Positions 7,746-16,283 of a stretch of DNA of 35,935 nucleotides are shown here, piece by piece. Position 1 is the first letter of the stretch. Each line of letters begins with the position of its first letter. Made by a program: the position numbers and the translations under genes. This DNA is from Synergistaceae bacterium (GTDB taxonomy: Bacteria > Synergistota > Synergistia > Synergistales > Synergistaceae), in contig JAIRWR010000036.1 of NCBI GenBank assembly GCA_031268885.1, positions 1 through 35,935 on the forward strand, read 5' to 3'. The notes under the pieces were generated by a model, which was given only the letters and a program-made list of their open reading frames with translations, ran no database searches and was not told the DNA's origin.

Positions 7746-8033
7746 TCAATCAGCGCTTATTTGAGGTCCCCTGTTTGCGGAATATACGTGAAATTTTATA
7801 GCTGTTTTTTCCTCATCTCCAACGAGAATTTTGATAAACGCCGGAGCGCAGACAAGTTCAATTCCGTCTGCCACAACGTAACTCCTAGCTATCGCGATGG
7901 ACTTCACGGCTTGATTGACAGCTCCGGCGCCTATCGCGCGCACATCCACGCTGTCGCTATTCCTCAGTATGGACGCAATAGCGCCGGCAGCCAGCTTTGG
8001 CTTTGAACCGGATGAAATTTTGAGAACCTCCAT
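7746..8033 (-). CDS. spoVS: SpoVS-family protein
   Basis: A 95-residue protein matching stage V sporulation protein S nearly end to end. The first part is EVLKISSGSKPKLAAGAIAS, the core is VDVRAIGAGAVNQAVKSIAI, and ELVCAPAFI and EEKTAIKFHVY follow. SpoVS is a small nucleic-acid-binding-like (Alba-related fold) protein that affects sporulation and septation in Bacillus, but it is also widespread in bacteria that do not form spores. AAGGGG lies at the usual spacing before the ATG. It heads the hisS-aspS operon behind its own promoter. The family name is secure; the role here is not known. Confidence 0.88.
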   Translation of the reverse strand: MEVLKISSGSKPKLAAGAIASILRNSDSVDVRAIGAGAVNQAVKSIAIARSYVVADGIELVCAPAFIKILVGDEEKTAIKFHVYSANRGPQISAD

Positions 8034-8155
8034 AATCAGCTACCCCTTGTCTCGCGAACAAATACAAAGGCACGTCCCATAAATATCAGTAACAGGAAAC
8101 ATTCTTAATAGAGCAGCAAGGAGCTTGCGCTTTTAAAATCAACCCCTCATATGAT

Positions 8156-8184
8156 AATATATAGGTGTTGCGCGTTTTTTGCAA
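8156..8184 (-). promoter_or_regulatory. Candidate promoter of spoVS-hisS-aspS
   Basis: On the minus strand TTGCAA (8184-8179) and TATATT (8161-8156) are separated by exactly 17 bp. Transcription would begin near 8149, about 115 nt before the spoVS ATG at 8033. This lies in the divergent space between spoVS and the L,D-transpeptidase gene. Confidence 0.5.
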
Positions 8185-8275
8185 GCCATAATATATGCCG
8201 TCGATTATGACGTAAGGTAAAGGCGGCTGTTGGGTGCGGCGATGAACGCTAACAACATCAAAATTATAGTGATAT

Positions 8276-8285
8276 GGAGGAGGAG
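8276..8285 (+). promoter_or_regulatory. Strong ribosome binding site favouring a TTG start
   Basis: GGAGGAGGAG ends 5 nt before the TTG at 8291. The first ATG (8306) is about 20 nt away, too far for efficient initiation, so this site points to TTG as the start of the L,D-transpeptidase. Confidence 0.6.
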
Positions 8286-8290
8286 AAAAG

Positions 8291-8851
8291 TTGCGTTGGG
8301 TTAGCATGAAATATACCGTGCTTATGATTGTGTTTCTCTTCTCGTTTGCGCTCGCCGCGAGTATCGAGAAGAACGCTGAGGCCGCTAACAGGGAGTTTTC
8401 CCCAAAAGAGGGCGAGATGTGGGTCAAAATAGACAAAAACAAGCTCCGCATATATCTGTGCAAGGGGAGCGGCGAAGTGCTGAAAAATTATCCGATAGCG
8501 ATAGGCAAGGGAAAGGGAAAGAAAAAAACGCGCACCGACCTGATTACGCCAGCCGGCGTGTTTAAGATCTGGAGGGTGGTCGAGGACGCGACCGAACTCG
8601 TATACGATCCGCAGTGGTTCGGCGAGCCCGGCGAACCACAGAAGGGCGCCTATGGAGCGAAGCTGATATCCTTCTACAACCCGTGGCAGATAGCGATACA
8701 TGGCACAAATGCCCCGCGTTCGGTCGGTCAGCGTGTGACCCACGGATGCGTTCGGCTTTACAACAAAGATATTGTGGAACTCTGTAAATATATTAAGCCT
8801 GGTATGAAGCTGTGGATAGTTGAGAAGGATATCATTCGCGACACAATCTGA
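8291..8851 (+). CDS. L,D-transpeptidase (YkuD/ErfK family), exported
   Basis: A 186-residue protein with an N-terminal signal segment (MKYTVLMIVFLFSFALAAS, then NAEAAN as a likely cleavage region) and one YkuD domain. The catalytic signature is complete: IHGTNAP followed by VTHGCVRLYNKD, where His and Cys are the catalytic residues. Such enzymes form 3-3 peptidoglycan crosslinks or attach proteins to peptidoglycan in the periplasm. WVKIDKNKLRIYLC and TPAGVFKIWRV are typical of the family. It is the only plus-strand gene between 2.5 kb and the right end. It stands alone, convergent with the gspF end and divergent from spoVS. The TTG start is chosen from the strong upstream GGAGGAGGAG. Confidence 0.9.
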   Translation: MRWVSMKYTVLMIVFLFSFALAASIEKNAEAANREFSPKEGEMWVKIDKNKLRIYLCKGSGEVLKNYPIAIGKGKGKKKTRTDLITPAGVFKIWRVVEDATELVYDPQWFGEPGEPQKGAYGAKLISFYNPWQIAIHGTNAPRSVGQRVTHGCVRLYNKDIVELCKYIKPGMKLWIVEKDIIRDTI

Positions 8852-8910
8852 ATTCGCTTCGCCATACAGGCTTGATGACGTTCGTGAGTTTTGAGCGCGA
8901 AGCTTGCCCG

Positions 8911-10074
8911 CTAGAGTCCGGACAGCTCCGACAGGCTGAATATGGGGACTAAGACCGCCATGATGACAAAGCCGACGATCACGCCCATTACGATGATAAT
9001 GATCGGTTCGGCGAGGCTGGACCATTTTTGCATGGAGAGCTGAGCGAACGTCCACAAGTTGACCGCTACCCTTTCGAGGCAGTCCGGCAGATTTCCGCCG
9101 ACCTCTCCGATGCGGACTATTGCTATGGCGTCCTCTGAGAAAGTACCCTGCCGTTCGAGGCTCTGGGAAAAACGATAACCCTTCCGAACCTCTTCGGCTA
9201 GGAATTTTATCCTTCCCTTCTGCGTATCCAGGGGTTCTGAGAGCTCTAATGCCTGGACGAGAGGGATGCCTGATCTGATGAGAGTTGACAGTTGAGAGAA
9301 TATCAGCGACATGGTAAGCATGTTCCGTATTCCTCCAAACAGTGGGATTGAGATTTTCTTTCCCCTCCGCCTCAACTGAATATAGACGAGCAGGCCGATC
9401 AAGATCGCGGGCAAGGCGCCAACCCTCACGGCATACGAGACACTGAGCAGCGCGCGCGTTATGAGTGGAAGTTCCTTGCCCGATGATACGACTATTCCGG
9501 TGAGCTGCGGGACGACGTATGCCAGAAGAAACGCGACTACGCCGACTCCGACTATGAGCATAAAGATAGGGTATGTCAATGCGGACCGGAGCTTCTGCCT
9601 GAGGGAGATCTCGCTCTGCAGGAGTTCGGCGGCCTTGTCGAGGATGTTGGGAAGCGACGACGACCGTTCTCCGGACTCGATCATACCCACCAGAGACTCC
9701 CTGAATACTCCCTGTGTCCTCATGGACTGGGCGAGTGATCTGCCCGATTCCACCAGATCCTTCAACTCTCCGAAGAGGGGTTGAAGACGTTTGTCTCTCG
9801 TCTGACTCTGCAACAGACCAAGCACTTCAGTCATAGAGAGCCCCCCCTGCAGAAAGGCGGACAGCATAGTGCAAAAGAGGTGCTGGTCGGTGAGTTTGAG
9901 CGGCTTCGCGGCGGCTGAGGAAGAGGAGCGCCTGCTCTTCTCAACTACAAAAGAGACCGGAACATAGCCTTCGAGGCTCAGCGACCTCAACAGCTCATCC
10001 TCCGTGTTGGACTCCCTGCGAAGTGTCTTCAGGTCGCCCTTCGAATCGTATGCCTTAATCTTGAAGAATGGCAT
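8911..10074 (-). CDS. gspF: Type II secretion inner-membrane platform protein GspF
   Basis: A 387-residue protein of the GspF/PilC family, the polytopic inner-membrane platform with which the GspE ATPase engages. Two repeated cytoplasmic domains are visible (FCTMLSAFLQGGLSMTEVLG near 70-90 and FSQLSTLIRSGIPLVQALEL near 265-285), each followed by the ESGERSSSLP / RIGEVGGNLP type signature. Membrane segments lie around 165-190, 215-230 and 360-385. It is the last gene of the operon, 8 bp after gspE. The order D-E-F and the neighbouring C, L, M, N and K genes favour T2SS over type IV pilus PilC. Confidence 0.92.
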   Translation of the reverse strand: MPFFKIKAYDSKGDLKTLRRESNTEDELLRSLSLEGYVPVSFVVEKSRRSSSSAAAKPLKLTDQHLFCTMLSAFLQGGLSMTEVLGLLQSQTRDKRLQPLFGELKDLVESGRSLAQSMRTQGVFRESLVGMIESGERSSSLPNILDKAAELLQSEISLRQKLRSALTYPIFMLIVGVGVVAFLLAYVVPQLTGIVVSSGKELPLITRALLSVSYAVRVGALPAILIGLLVYIQLRRRGKKISIPLFGGIRNMLTMSLIFSQLSTLIRSGIPLVQALELSEPLDTQKGRIKFLAEEVRKGYRFSQSLERQGTFSEDAIAIVRIGEVGGNLPDCLERVAVNLWTFAQLSMQKWSSLAEPIIIIVMGVIVGFVIMAVLVPIFSLSELSGL

Positions 10075-10082
10075 GAGACCGG

Positions 10083-11582
10083 CTAAACCTCTCCAACCAC
10101 GCGGATCATCTCGAACGCGGTAGTCTCGCCTGCCGCGACGCTGGCAACTCCGAGATCGATGAGGCTTCTCATTCCATTCGACCTGGCCATACCCTTGAGT
10201 TCTACGGAAGAAACCCCTCTGGAGATAGCATCCGCAATGTCCGGCGTCATGTCGAACTGTTCATAGAGGCCGAACCTTCCCCTGTAACCCGACCCATTGC
10301 AGAACTCGCAGCCTTCTCCCTCGAATTCACGCTCCAGCCCGTATCTCCTCATGGCGGCTGACGCGGGCTTCTCCTTCCTGCATCTGGGGCAGATTTTGCG
10401 CACAAGCCGCTGAGCGACGACACCCAAGAGACAGCCGGATATCAGATATGGGGCTATCCCCATGTCCACCAATCTCGATACCGCGCTGACTGAGTCGTTC
10501 GTATGAAGGGTGGACAGGACCAGATGTCCCGTCAGCGACGACTGGACTCCGATGTGTGCCGTCTCGAAGTCCCTCATCTCGCCTATCATGATTATATCAG
10601 GATCCTGCCTCAATATTGAACGCAACGCGCTGGCGAATGTCACTCCCGCCTTCTCATTCTCCTGTACCTGTCCAACTCCGGGGAGGTCGTATTCTATGGG
10701 GTCCTCAACCGTTATGATATTCACCTCCGGCCGGGCAAGCGCCTGAAGTATGGCGTACAGCGTCGTGCTCTTTCCGGAACCCGTGGGGCCGGTGAGCAGA
10801 ATCATGCCATGAGGATACCGTATCAAGTTTTCGAGTTTAGCCTGCTCTTCCGCGGCCATTCCAAGGTCCTCTAGCGTCAGGAGCCCCCTTGCCTTGTCAA
10901 GGATGCGCATCACCATTCGCTCTCCATGCTGCGTGGGCAATGAGCTGACACGAATGTCGATCGCCCTGTCGCCAAGCGCTATTCCTATTCTCCCATCCTG
11001 CGGGACAAATCTCTCGGCGATGTCCATCTTTGCCATGACCTTTATACGGCTCGTCACAGGCGACTGGTGCCCTTTGGTGAGCTCATACCGGTCGCCTAGC
11101 ACACCGTCCACCCTGTATCTCACAAGCAGCTTGTCCTCAAACGGTTCGAGGTGAATATCCGTCGCGCGATCCTTGACCGCCTCAAGCAACACGCCGTTCA
11201 CCAGCCTTATGACTGGGGCGTCCACCGTGTCGCTCAAGACCTCCTGTCTCGCTAGCTGAGAGAGATCGTCAACGGACTCTATCGCGTTCAGCGTATCCTC
11301 GGCCACGCCGCTCTTAAGATCGTATAGAGAGCGGATCAATCCGTTGATCTGGTTCTCTGGAAAGATCGTCACCTGCGCGGTCTTGCCAGCGCCGACGGCA
11401 AGCAACTGAGCGTCGGGAAGGGAAGAAAGACTCGAAACAGCCACCGTGAGCGTGCCGCCTCGCAGTTCTATCGGAAGGATGCCCTTCTCGCGAAGCGCGT
11501 CTATACTGACGCCTCTGGGGATCAGCTCCATTACCAACTCTGCCGCCGGAAGCCTGTTTGTGCTCGCGATAGTGGTCTCCAT
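10083..11582 (-). CDS. gspE: Type II secretion ATPase GspE
   Basis: A 499-residue secretion ATPase that powers pseudopilus assembly from the cytoplasmic side. An N-terminal MshEN-like domain (about 1-100) precedes the N2 domain with ATDIHLEPFED. The Walker A motif GPTGSGKSTTL is near 265. The Asp box ITVEDPIEYDLPGVGQVQ, Walker B DPDIIMIGEMRD and the His box STLHTND follow. A tetracysteine zinc motif (CPRC...CEFC) lies near 410-440, as in true GspE/PilB. It sits 26 bp after gspD and 8 bp before gspF. All catalytic elements are present. Confidence 0.95.
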   Translation of the reverse strand: METTIASTNRLPAAELVMELIPRGVSIDALREKGILPIELRGGTLTVAVSSLSSLPDAQLLAVGAGKTAQVTIFPENQINGLIRSLYDLKSGVAEDTLNAIESVDDLSQLARQEVLSDTVDAPVIRLVNGVLLEAVKDRATDIHLEPFEDKLLVRYRVDGVLGDRYELTKGHQSPVTSRIKVMAKMDIAERFVPQDGRIGIALGDRAIDIRVSSLPTQHGERMVMRILDKARGLLTLEDLGMAAEEQAKLENLIRYPHGMILLTGPTGSGKSTTLYAILQALARPEVNIITVEDPIEYDLPGVGQVQENEKAGVTFASALRSILRQDPDIIMIGEMRDFETAHIGVQSSLTGHLVLSTLHTNDSVSAVSRLVDMGIAPYLISGCLLGVVAQRLVRKICPRCRKEKPASAAMRRYGLEREFEGEGCEFCNGSGYRGRFGLYEQFDMTPDIADAISRGVSSVELKGMARSNGMRSLIDLGVASVAAGETTAFEMIRVVGEV

Positions 11583-11608
11583 CTCGTCTCCCCTGGTCCG
11601 CTCGCCGG

Positions 11609-13645
11609 CTATTTGGATGGTTCTTCCTGTTTCTCGCCGGCCGGAGGCTCGACCATATTTATTGTCTCGTGGCTGACGCCCTCTTGACTGTTCGACTTGA
11701 TGAATTGCTCGTAGTTATTCATGATCGTCTGGGTTTCGCCGGTACTGAGCCCCTGAGAACCGGTAGTCACTTCTATGGTGGCTTCCGTCGCCTGATTGGG
11801 CGTCTCTATTATCCTGGGAGTGAGAAAGACCATGAGATCAACCTTCTCCCTCTGCCTCTCCTGCTTGGTGAAGAGATTGCCTATAAGGGGAATGTAAGAT
11901 ATGCCCGGCACCCTGTTTTTAAGCGTTCTTTCGACCTCTCTTATCAATCCGCCGAGTATTATAGTCTCATTGTTGCCGACCAGCACGTTGGTTTGAATCA
12001 ACCTCTTTGATGTCACGGGAGTTGTAGAGCCGGAGGTGCTCACGACATCCTCAATGGTCTGTTCGATATCGAGCGCCACCAGGTTTCCGCTTCGTATGTG
12101 CGGGGTGACCTTGAGGATTAGACCGGTGTCCTTGTATTCATAACTGCTCTGTATGGCGGACGGATTGCTCAAGTCCGACGTCTGTCCCCTGAGCTGAGGT
12201 ATGACCTGTCCGACCTGCAGGGAGCTCGACAGGTTGTCCGTGCACATCAGCCTGGGCATGGACAGGACGTTGATGGCGTTGAATGTGTTAAGCATCTTGA
12301 TATACGCGTAGATCAAGCCCATACCGTTGACCGTCGTCACTGTGCCGATGGCGTTCCCGTTGTCGTTGGTCACGGTCTCGGTCGTCCTGGTCATCTCCAT
12401 GAACCACTGCTGAAATTGAGCTGGAACGCCGGCCGATCCAAGCTCGGACATTCCTCCTATCAGGAGGTTGTTCGAGGCGTCGCCGCCCCAGGCCGCCCAA
12501 TCTATGCCGGCGCTGTTCAGCTTGTTCAGGTTGACCTCGGCGATAAGTCCCCGGAGAAGAACCTGTTTGGGCTGAATATCAAGCTCGTCGAGTATGCCGG
12601 AGATGGCGGCGAACTGCTCCTTTGACGCTGTGAGTATGAGGCTGTTGGTCGGCAGGTCGGGCACTACGCTCGCGGGAGTCGCGTTGTTGGGATCGGCCTG
12701 CAGTCTCACCGCGACGGCGAGTATCTGGCTTAACTGCTCGGCGATCGTTTTGGCATCCGCGTTCTTCAGCCTGTATATGTGGAAGTTGTCCACCGTTGAC
12801 GGCACATCCAGTTCGCCCAGTATCTTCTCTACTTTCTCCATCGACCTGCGCTCTCCGACGACTGTTATTTTGCCGCTTCTATCATCGCCTATCGCCATTA
12901 TCCCCGCGAGAATAGAGCCAGGATCCTGAGCGAGCGCGTTCAAGTGGCCTTCTGCCAGTTTCGCGGACGTGTTCGTCATCGTGAATACATTTACTATCCT
13001 GATGCTGTCCGGAACGTCAATCGCCCTTATCAGCGTCGCCGCCTTGTTCAGGAGAACAGCCTTTCCAGCCAGCAGCACTCCGTTTCCGCTGGAGAGAGGA
13101 GCCACAGTGAGCCCCTGAACGCCTATTCTGAGCGGCTCGACGACATACATGGCGTTAACGTAATCAAGCGGGACTATCTGAACAACCAGCTGTTCGCTGG
13201 GAACAATGCTCTGAGGCCCCTTTATGACCTCGTTCGTAGTCGACGGGCCTGTGTTGATCGGCCCCACCTTGGAGTAACTGCCCATCCCTTGAAGCGACAG
13301 CCCGTTCATCTCCAGAATGGAGAGCATAATCTGACGCGCCTCATTAATTGTCACCTGCTTTGGCGACACGACCGATACTGTCCCCCTGACGCCAGGGTTG
13401 ACGACGATGTTCTCTCCGAGCAATTCCGACATGAAACGGACAAAGAGTATTATCTCAAGGTCCTTGAAGTTCAACTGAACCCTGCCCGTCGATCGCATTG
13501 CCCGCGCTGCCCTTACCAGATTCTGTTCGTCATTCGTCTTTTCCTCGCCCGAGATTGCCTCATCGGCTGCCCATAGCGCCACGGCAGATACCGTCATGAG
13601 CAATAAAAGGGTCATCGCAAACACCGCGATCTTTCCTGGCTTCAT
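11609..13645 (-). CDS. gspD: Type II secretion outer-membrane secretin GspD
   Basis: A 678-residue secretin that forms the outer-membrane channel. The start is the ATG at 13645, preceded by AAAGGAG (about 13654-13660) and opening a signal peptide (MKPGKIAVFAMTLLLLMT, cleavage near ALWAADEA); the upstream start at 13687 is rejected. An N0 domain (LNFKDLEIILFVRFMSELLG) and N1-N3 repeats follow. The C-terminal secretin core shows ETIILGGLIRE and VPGISYIPLIGNLFTKQ, ending in LMVFLTPRIIETP. The last about 60 residues are polar (TGSQGLSTGETQ... GEKQEEPSK) and may bind a pilotin. It confirms an outer membrane in this organism. Confidence 0.95.
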   Translation of the reverse strand: MKPGKIAVFAMTLLLLMTVSAVALWAADEAISGEEKTNDEQNLVRAARAMRSTGRVQLNFKDLEIILFVRFMSELLGENIVVNPGVRGTVSVVSPKQVTINEARQIMLSILEMNGLSLQGMGSYSKVGPINTGPSTTNEVIKGPQSIVPSEQLVVQIVPLDYVNAMYVVEPLRIGVQGLTVAPLSSGNGVLLAGKAVLLNKAATLIRAIDVPDSIRIVNVFTMTNTSAKLAEGHLNALAQDPGSILAGIMAIGDDRSGKITVVGERRSMEKVEKILGELDVPSTVDNFHIYRLKNADAKTIAEQLSQILAVAVRLQADPNNATPASVVPDLPTNSLILTASKEQFAAISGILDELDIQPKQVLLRGLIAEVNLNKLNSAGIDWAAWGGDASNNLLIGGMSELGSAGVPAQFQQWFMEMTRTTETVTNDNGNAIGTVTTVNGMGLIYAYIKMLNTFNAINVLSMPRLMCTDNLSSSLQVGQVIPQLRGQTSDLSNPSAIQSSYEYKDTGLILKVTPHIRSGNLVALDIEQTIEDVVSTSGSTTPVTSKRLIQTNVLVGNNETIILGGLIREVERTLKNRVPGISYIPLIGNLFTKQERQREKVDLMVFLTPRIIETPNQATEATIEVTTGSQGLSTGETQTIMNNYEQFIKSNSQEGVSHETINMVEPPAGEKQEEPSK

Positions 13646-13719
13646 CAAGTCCACTCCTTTTGCCGGCCAAGCGGGCTGACCGTACAAAAATAATAAGGGC
13701 AGTCAAACTCACGAGTATC

Positions 13720-13728
13720 ATTATCGCA
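13720..13728 (-). promoter_or_regulatory. Possible extended -10 promoter before gspD
   Basis: In the only large gap of the secretion operon (126 bp between the GspI-like gene and gspD) the minus strand reads TGC-GATAAT, an extended -10 element (GATAAT at 13725-13720). No convincing -35 is seen. It could give gspDEF extra transcription, which would suit the high copy need of secretin and motor. The evidence is weak. Confidence 0.25.
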
Positions 13729-13771
13729 TACTTTACGCGATTCTTTCATTGTCGGGATGTTCAATATGCCG

Positions 13772-14224
13772 TCAGTTTCTCGCCATATCCAGGGACAAGC
13801 CGCCGTCACCGGATCTATTCGCGGCCGCTTCCTCGGAATACGGCAAAAACAGCATTATCGACTTGCCGTCTCTCTTGATCTCGATCTCTCTCCATCTGTG
13901 CGGATCGTTCATAAGCGCGCTCAAGTCGATTGGCTCCTCGCGGCCTCCGAGTCTGAGTCCGTTCATGGCCGACAATCGCTCCAGCCACGAGTTATCCTCC
14001 ATATCTTCGACGTTCCACTCAATATCGCCGCTCTTGCCGAACGTCTTCATCGGATCCAGCATCAACTCCGTCTGCATCTTGTAAGCCTCCTCAATGATCG
14101 CCTCTCTCTCCCGGACCTGTGAAAGCCCCTTTCCGGAGAGCGCGGCGAGCTTCAGCGAGGCGGCGACCACCAGGGACATCACGGCGAGCGAGACAAGTAC
14201 CTCGACCAGAGTAAATCCCTTCAT
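13772..14224 (-). CDS. Type II secretion minor pseudopilin, GspI-like
   Basis: A 150-residue prepilin-type protein. The class III leader is very short (MKG|FTLVEVLVSLAVMSLV), with processing expected after Gly3, then the N-methylated Phe and Glu5. The hydrophobic helix runs to about residue 30. The C-terminal domain is short and charged, without the GspG or GspH signature that I would expect, so GspI is the best fit by size and operon place. Its start overlaps the end of the GspC-like gene by 4 bp (ATGA), indicating translational coupling. It requires a prepilin peptidase that is not encoded in the window. Confidence 0.7.
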   Translation of the reverse strand: MKGFTLVEVLVSLAVMSLVVAASLKLAALSGKGLSQVREREAIIEEAYKMQTELMLDPMKTFGKSGDIEWNVEDMEDNSWLERLSAMNGLRLGGREEPIDLSALMNDPHRWREIEIKRDGKSIMLFLPYSEEAAANRSGDGGLSLDMARN

Positions 14225-15180
14225 TGCACCACGTAGCCGAGCCTTCCTTCCTCCTGGCCCCTGTTCAGCGAAACATCGAACCTCGGGCTGGACATCAGAG
14301 AGTTAATCACATTCACTACATCCATGCCGCCCTTGATCGGAATGTCGTTGATGCCCTTCAGAACGTCCCCTCTCTTCAGACCGAGCCGGTACAGGATACT
14401 GTCGGATCTTATCCTCTGGACTGTCATCTCGCCGTTTTCATTTGGAGCGAGCCTGACCTTTCTGAGCTCGTCCATCGGATTCAGCACGAGCTCATTGACG
14501 AGTTCGCGCGGTATTGTTCCCTCGTTGCCGTTGAAGCCGGCGGCCATAATATCACCCAACGCGAAAGTTCCTCCTTCCGGCTGGGGGGGGACTTGTGCCT
14601 CCGGCGCCTCCCTTGGGGGAGGATTTTTTGTAACCAGCGGATCGTAGAAGGTCAGGTAAAGCGGGTAAAGCTCCTTATCCCTTGCGAGCATCACCTCTCC
14701 CGGCGAGACGCTGTCTAAAACATATCCGTTGAACTCTTGATCGCGAAGCACGAGCGATGTAGCGCTGTCAACGGTTATCCATGCCCCAATATCTGGGAGC
14801 GTTCCGGCGAGGCGAAATTGATCTATCGAAAGCGCTTCCGGGACGACATCGCCGGAGACATCCTCCGATACGGCGCCCGCCGCGTCAATCACGTTGAACG
14901 CGTCGAACTTCATATTGGCCTGTTTGGGAAGGAGGCTCGCGATATTTTGCGTGAACGAACTGGCCGAACGCCCTCCGACGACCTTCGCGAGTGTCTCCTG
15001 GATCCGGACAGCGCGCGCCGTTAAAAGTCCCTCAAATAACAGACAGAGCGTCACAGCGGCCAGGACGCCAGCCAGGATCGAATGCAAGCACCTCGATTGC
15101 GAGAGTTTCGCGATAAAGAGCGTTATACCTCCAGCGTTGGCTTTGAGTGAGTTGTTTCTGTTATTTTTTAGGAGCGGCAT
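14221..15180 (-). CDS. Type II secretion inner-membrane linker protein, GspC-like with PDZ domain
   Basis: A 319-residue single-span protein. A cytoplasmic N-terminus (to about 30) leads into a membrane segment (CLHSILAGVLAAVTLCLLF, about 31-49). A periplasmic homology region follows (DQFRLAGTLPDIGAWITVDS, LRDQEFNGYVLD), then a Pro-rich linker and a C-terminal PDZ domain (IRSDSILYRLGLKRGDVLKG, INDIPIKGGMDVVNVINSLM). This is the GspC plan: it links the inner-membrane platform to the secretin. The ATG lies inside the end of the preceding gene (20-bp overlap) with GGAGGAT upstream. The family call is strong from architecture and context. Confidence 0.85.
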   Translation of the reverse strand: MPLLKNNRNNSLKANAGGITLFIAKLSQSRCLHSILAGVLAAVTLCLLFEGLLTARAVRIQETLAKVVGGRSASSFTQNIASLLPKQANMKFDAFNVIDAAGAVSEDVSGDVVPEALSIDQFRLAGTLPDIGAWITVDSATSLVLRDQEFNGYVLDSVSPGEVMLARDKELYPLYLTFYDPLVTKNPPPREAPEAQVPPQPEGGTFALGDIMAAGFNGNEGTIPRELVNELVLNPMDELRKVRLAPNENGEMTVQRIRSDSILYRLGLKRGDVLKGINDIPIKGGMDVVNVINSLMSSPRFDVSLNRGQEEGRLGYVVQ

Positions 15181-15808
15181 CTTGTTTTATCCTCCATTCT
15201 CCAGGACCACTGGATTCGATATAGCGGCCGATCCCCGAGATCTCACCGCCGAGACGCGGGTTCGAAACCACCATGGATAGGGCCGAATCTATATCCTCCG
15301 GCACCCTTAGCAGAAGAGAACTGCCTATGATGTTCCCACTCGACATGTTATATACAACGCTTCCGGTGACGTTTACATCTCCGCCAATCCGCGCGTTCGA
15401 AGCGGCCAGCAGACTGCCTGACGCGGTCAGATTGAGACTCCCCCCGCCGATGTTCAGTCTTTTGCCGACTATGGTATTGATCTCGCCGTCGCCGAATTCG
15501 ACAGCACAGCTCCCTCCGCGAGCCAGCAGACTCGACCATGGCAGCAGCTTTACGCTGACATTCGAGAGCGACAGTTTGACGAATCTGTTTTCGGCATCGA
15601 CGCCGCTCACGTTAAAAGTGGGCGTAAGATAGCCGTTCTTCTCAATGCTCTGATATGTCACAAATATTCCCCTCCGAGCCGCCTGCAGGCGAATTAGGTC
15701 GAGCGCGTACACTCCAGCGGACCTCCAGGGTCCGAGAAACCACGCGGCGGTTGTAAACGACGCTGCGAATAACACGGCAAAGAGGACGAACCATAATACG
15801 CGTTTCAT
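15161..15808 (-). CDS. Type II secretion protein, GspN-like
   Basis: A 215-residue protein with one N-terminal membrane anchor (VLWFVLFAVLFAASFTTAAW) and a periplasmic beta-rich body. The body has repeated short hydrophobic strands such as VKLSLSNVSVKLLP, GGSLNLTASGSLLA and DVNVTGSVVYN. This fits the GspN-type component of T2SS operons, whose exact role is not settled. It starts one base after the GspM-like gene and overlaps the GspC-like gene by 20 bp. The call rests mainly on topology and operon position; residue-level similarity is moderate. Confidence 0.65.
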   Translation of the reverse strand: MKRVLWFVLFAVLFAASFTTAAWFLGPWRSAGVYALDLIRLQAARRGIFVTYQSIEKNGYLTPTFNVSGVDAENRFVKLSLSNVSVKLLPWSSLLARGGSCAVEFGDGEINTIVGKRLNIGGGSLNLTASGSLLAASNARIGGDVNVTGSVVYNMSSGNIIGSSLLLRVPEDIDSALSMVVSNPRLGGEISGIGRYIESSGPGEWRIKQDAAPKK

Positions 15809-15809
15809 C

Positions 15810-16283
15810 TCAGTTGCTCTCCATCTGAAGACTGATGCCTAAAAGCCGTTCTCCTCCGCTTGGCAGTGCTTTTATCTCCGCCATGCTCACCCTAAGCCCT
15901 CTGCTCTCCATGGTGGTCAGGAGATCCTTCAGCTCATTTCCATAGAGGCGGTCCAACTGAACCGATATCCTGGATTGGTCGGAACGAATCGACATCCTCT
16001 CCCCCATGCCGAGCGCCTGAACAACTCCCGTTATAACTGACATTGGATCCTTCTCGACCGGACGAGGCTGATCTGTCCCCCTCTTGGGGTAAGACCTGTA
16101 AACCGACGCGGCGTTTATAATCCTGTCGCCGGACTCCAGACTCTCGTTCAGACTCACGTTGATATTAGCCGTCCTGTACATCAAGACCCCGGCAGCTGTC
16201 CAGACAGCCAAGGCTAACGCCACAAGGGCGAATAATCTTCTGGAATCCGGTATCTCCCTTATCTCACTGAAATTGATCATCAC
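15810..16283 (-). CDS. Type II secretion protein, GspM-like
   Basis: A 157-residue bitopic protein. After a short cytoplasmic N-terminus comes one membrane span (LFALVALALAVWTAAGVLMY, about 18-37). A short coiled region and a periplasmic domain follow (RISVQLDRLYGNELKDLLTT, then RVSMAEIKALP), which resembles the ferredoxin-like fold of GspM. GspM pairs with GspL at the inner membrane. It overlaps the GspL-like gene by 4 bp and precedes the GspN-like gene by one base. Sequence similarity is too low for a firm symbol; topology and order carry the call. Confidence 0.7.
   Translation of the reverse strand: MMINFSEIREIPDSRRLFALVALALAVWTAAGVLMYRTANINVSLNESLESGDRIINAASVYRSYPKRGTDQPRPVEKDPMSVITGVVQALGMGERMSIRSDQSRISVQLDRLYGNELKDLLTTMESRGLRVSMAEIKALPSGGERLLGISLQMESN

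Noticed and set aside
8856-8903. GCTTCGC/GCGAAGC inverted repeat between the L,D-transpeptidase and gspF ends
   Set aside because: The loop is about 34 nt and there is no T-run on either strand, so a bidirectional terminator is not supported.
12944-13576. 210-codon plus-strand open frame opposite gspD
   Set aside because: Shadow of the secretin gene; composition is that of reverse-complemented codons, with no known motif.
8911-13645. Type IV pilus reading of the D-E-F genes
   Set aside because: GspC-, L-, M-, N- and K-like genes in the same operon and no PilM-N-O-P set or PilT point to type II secretion.
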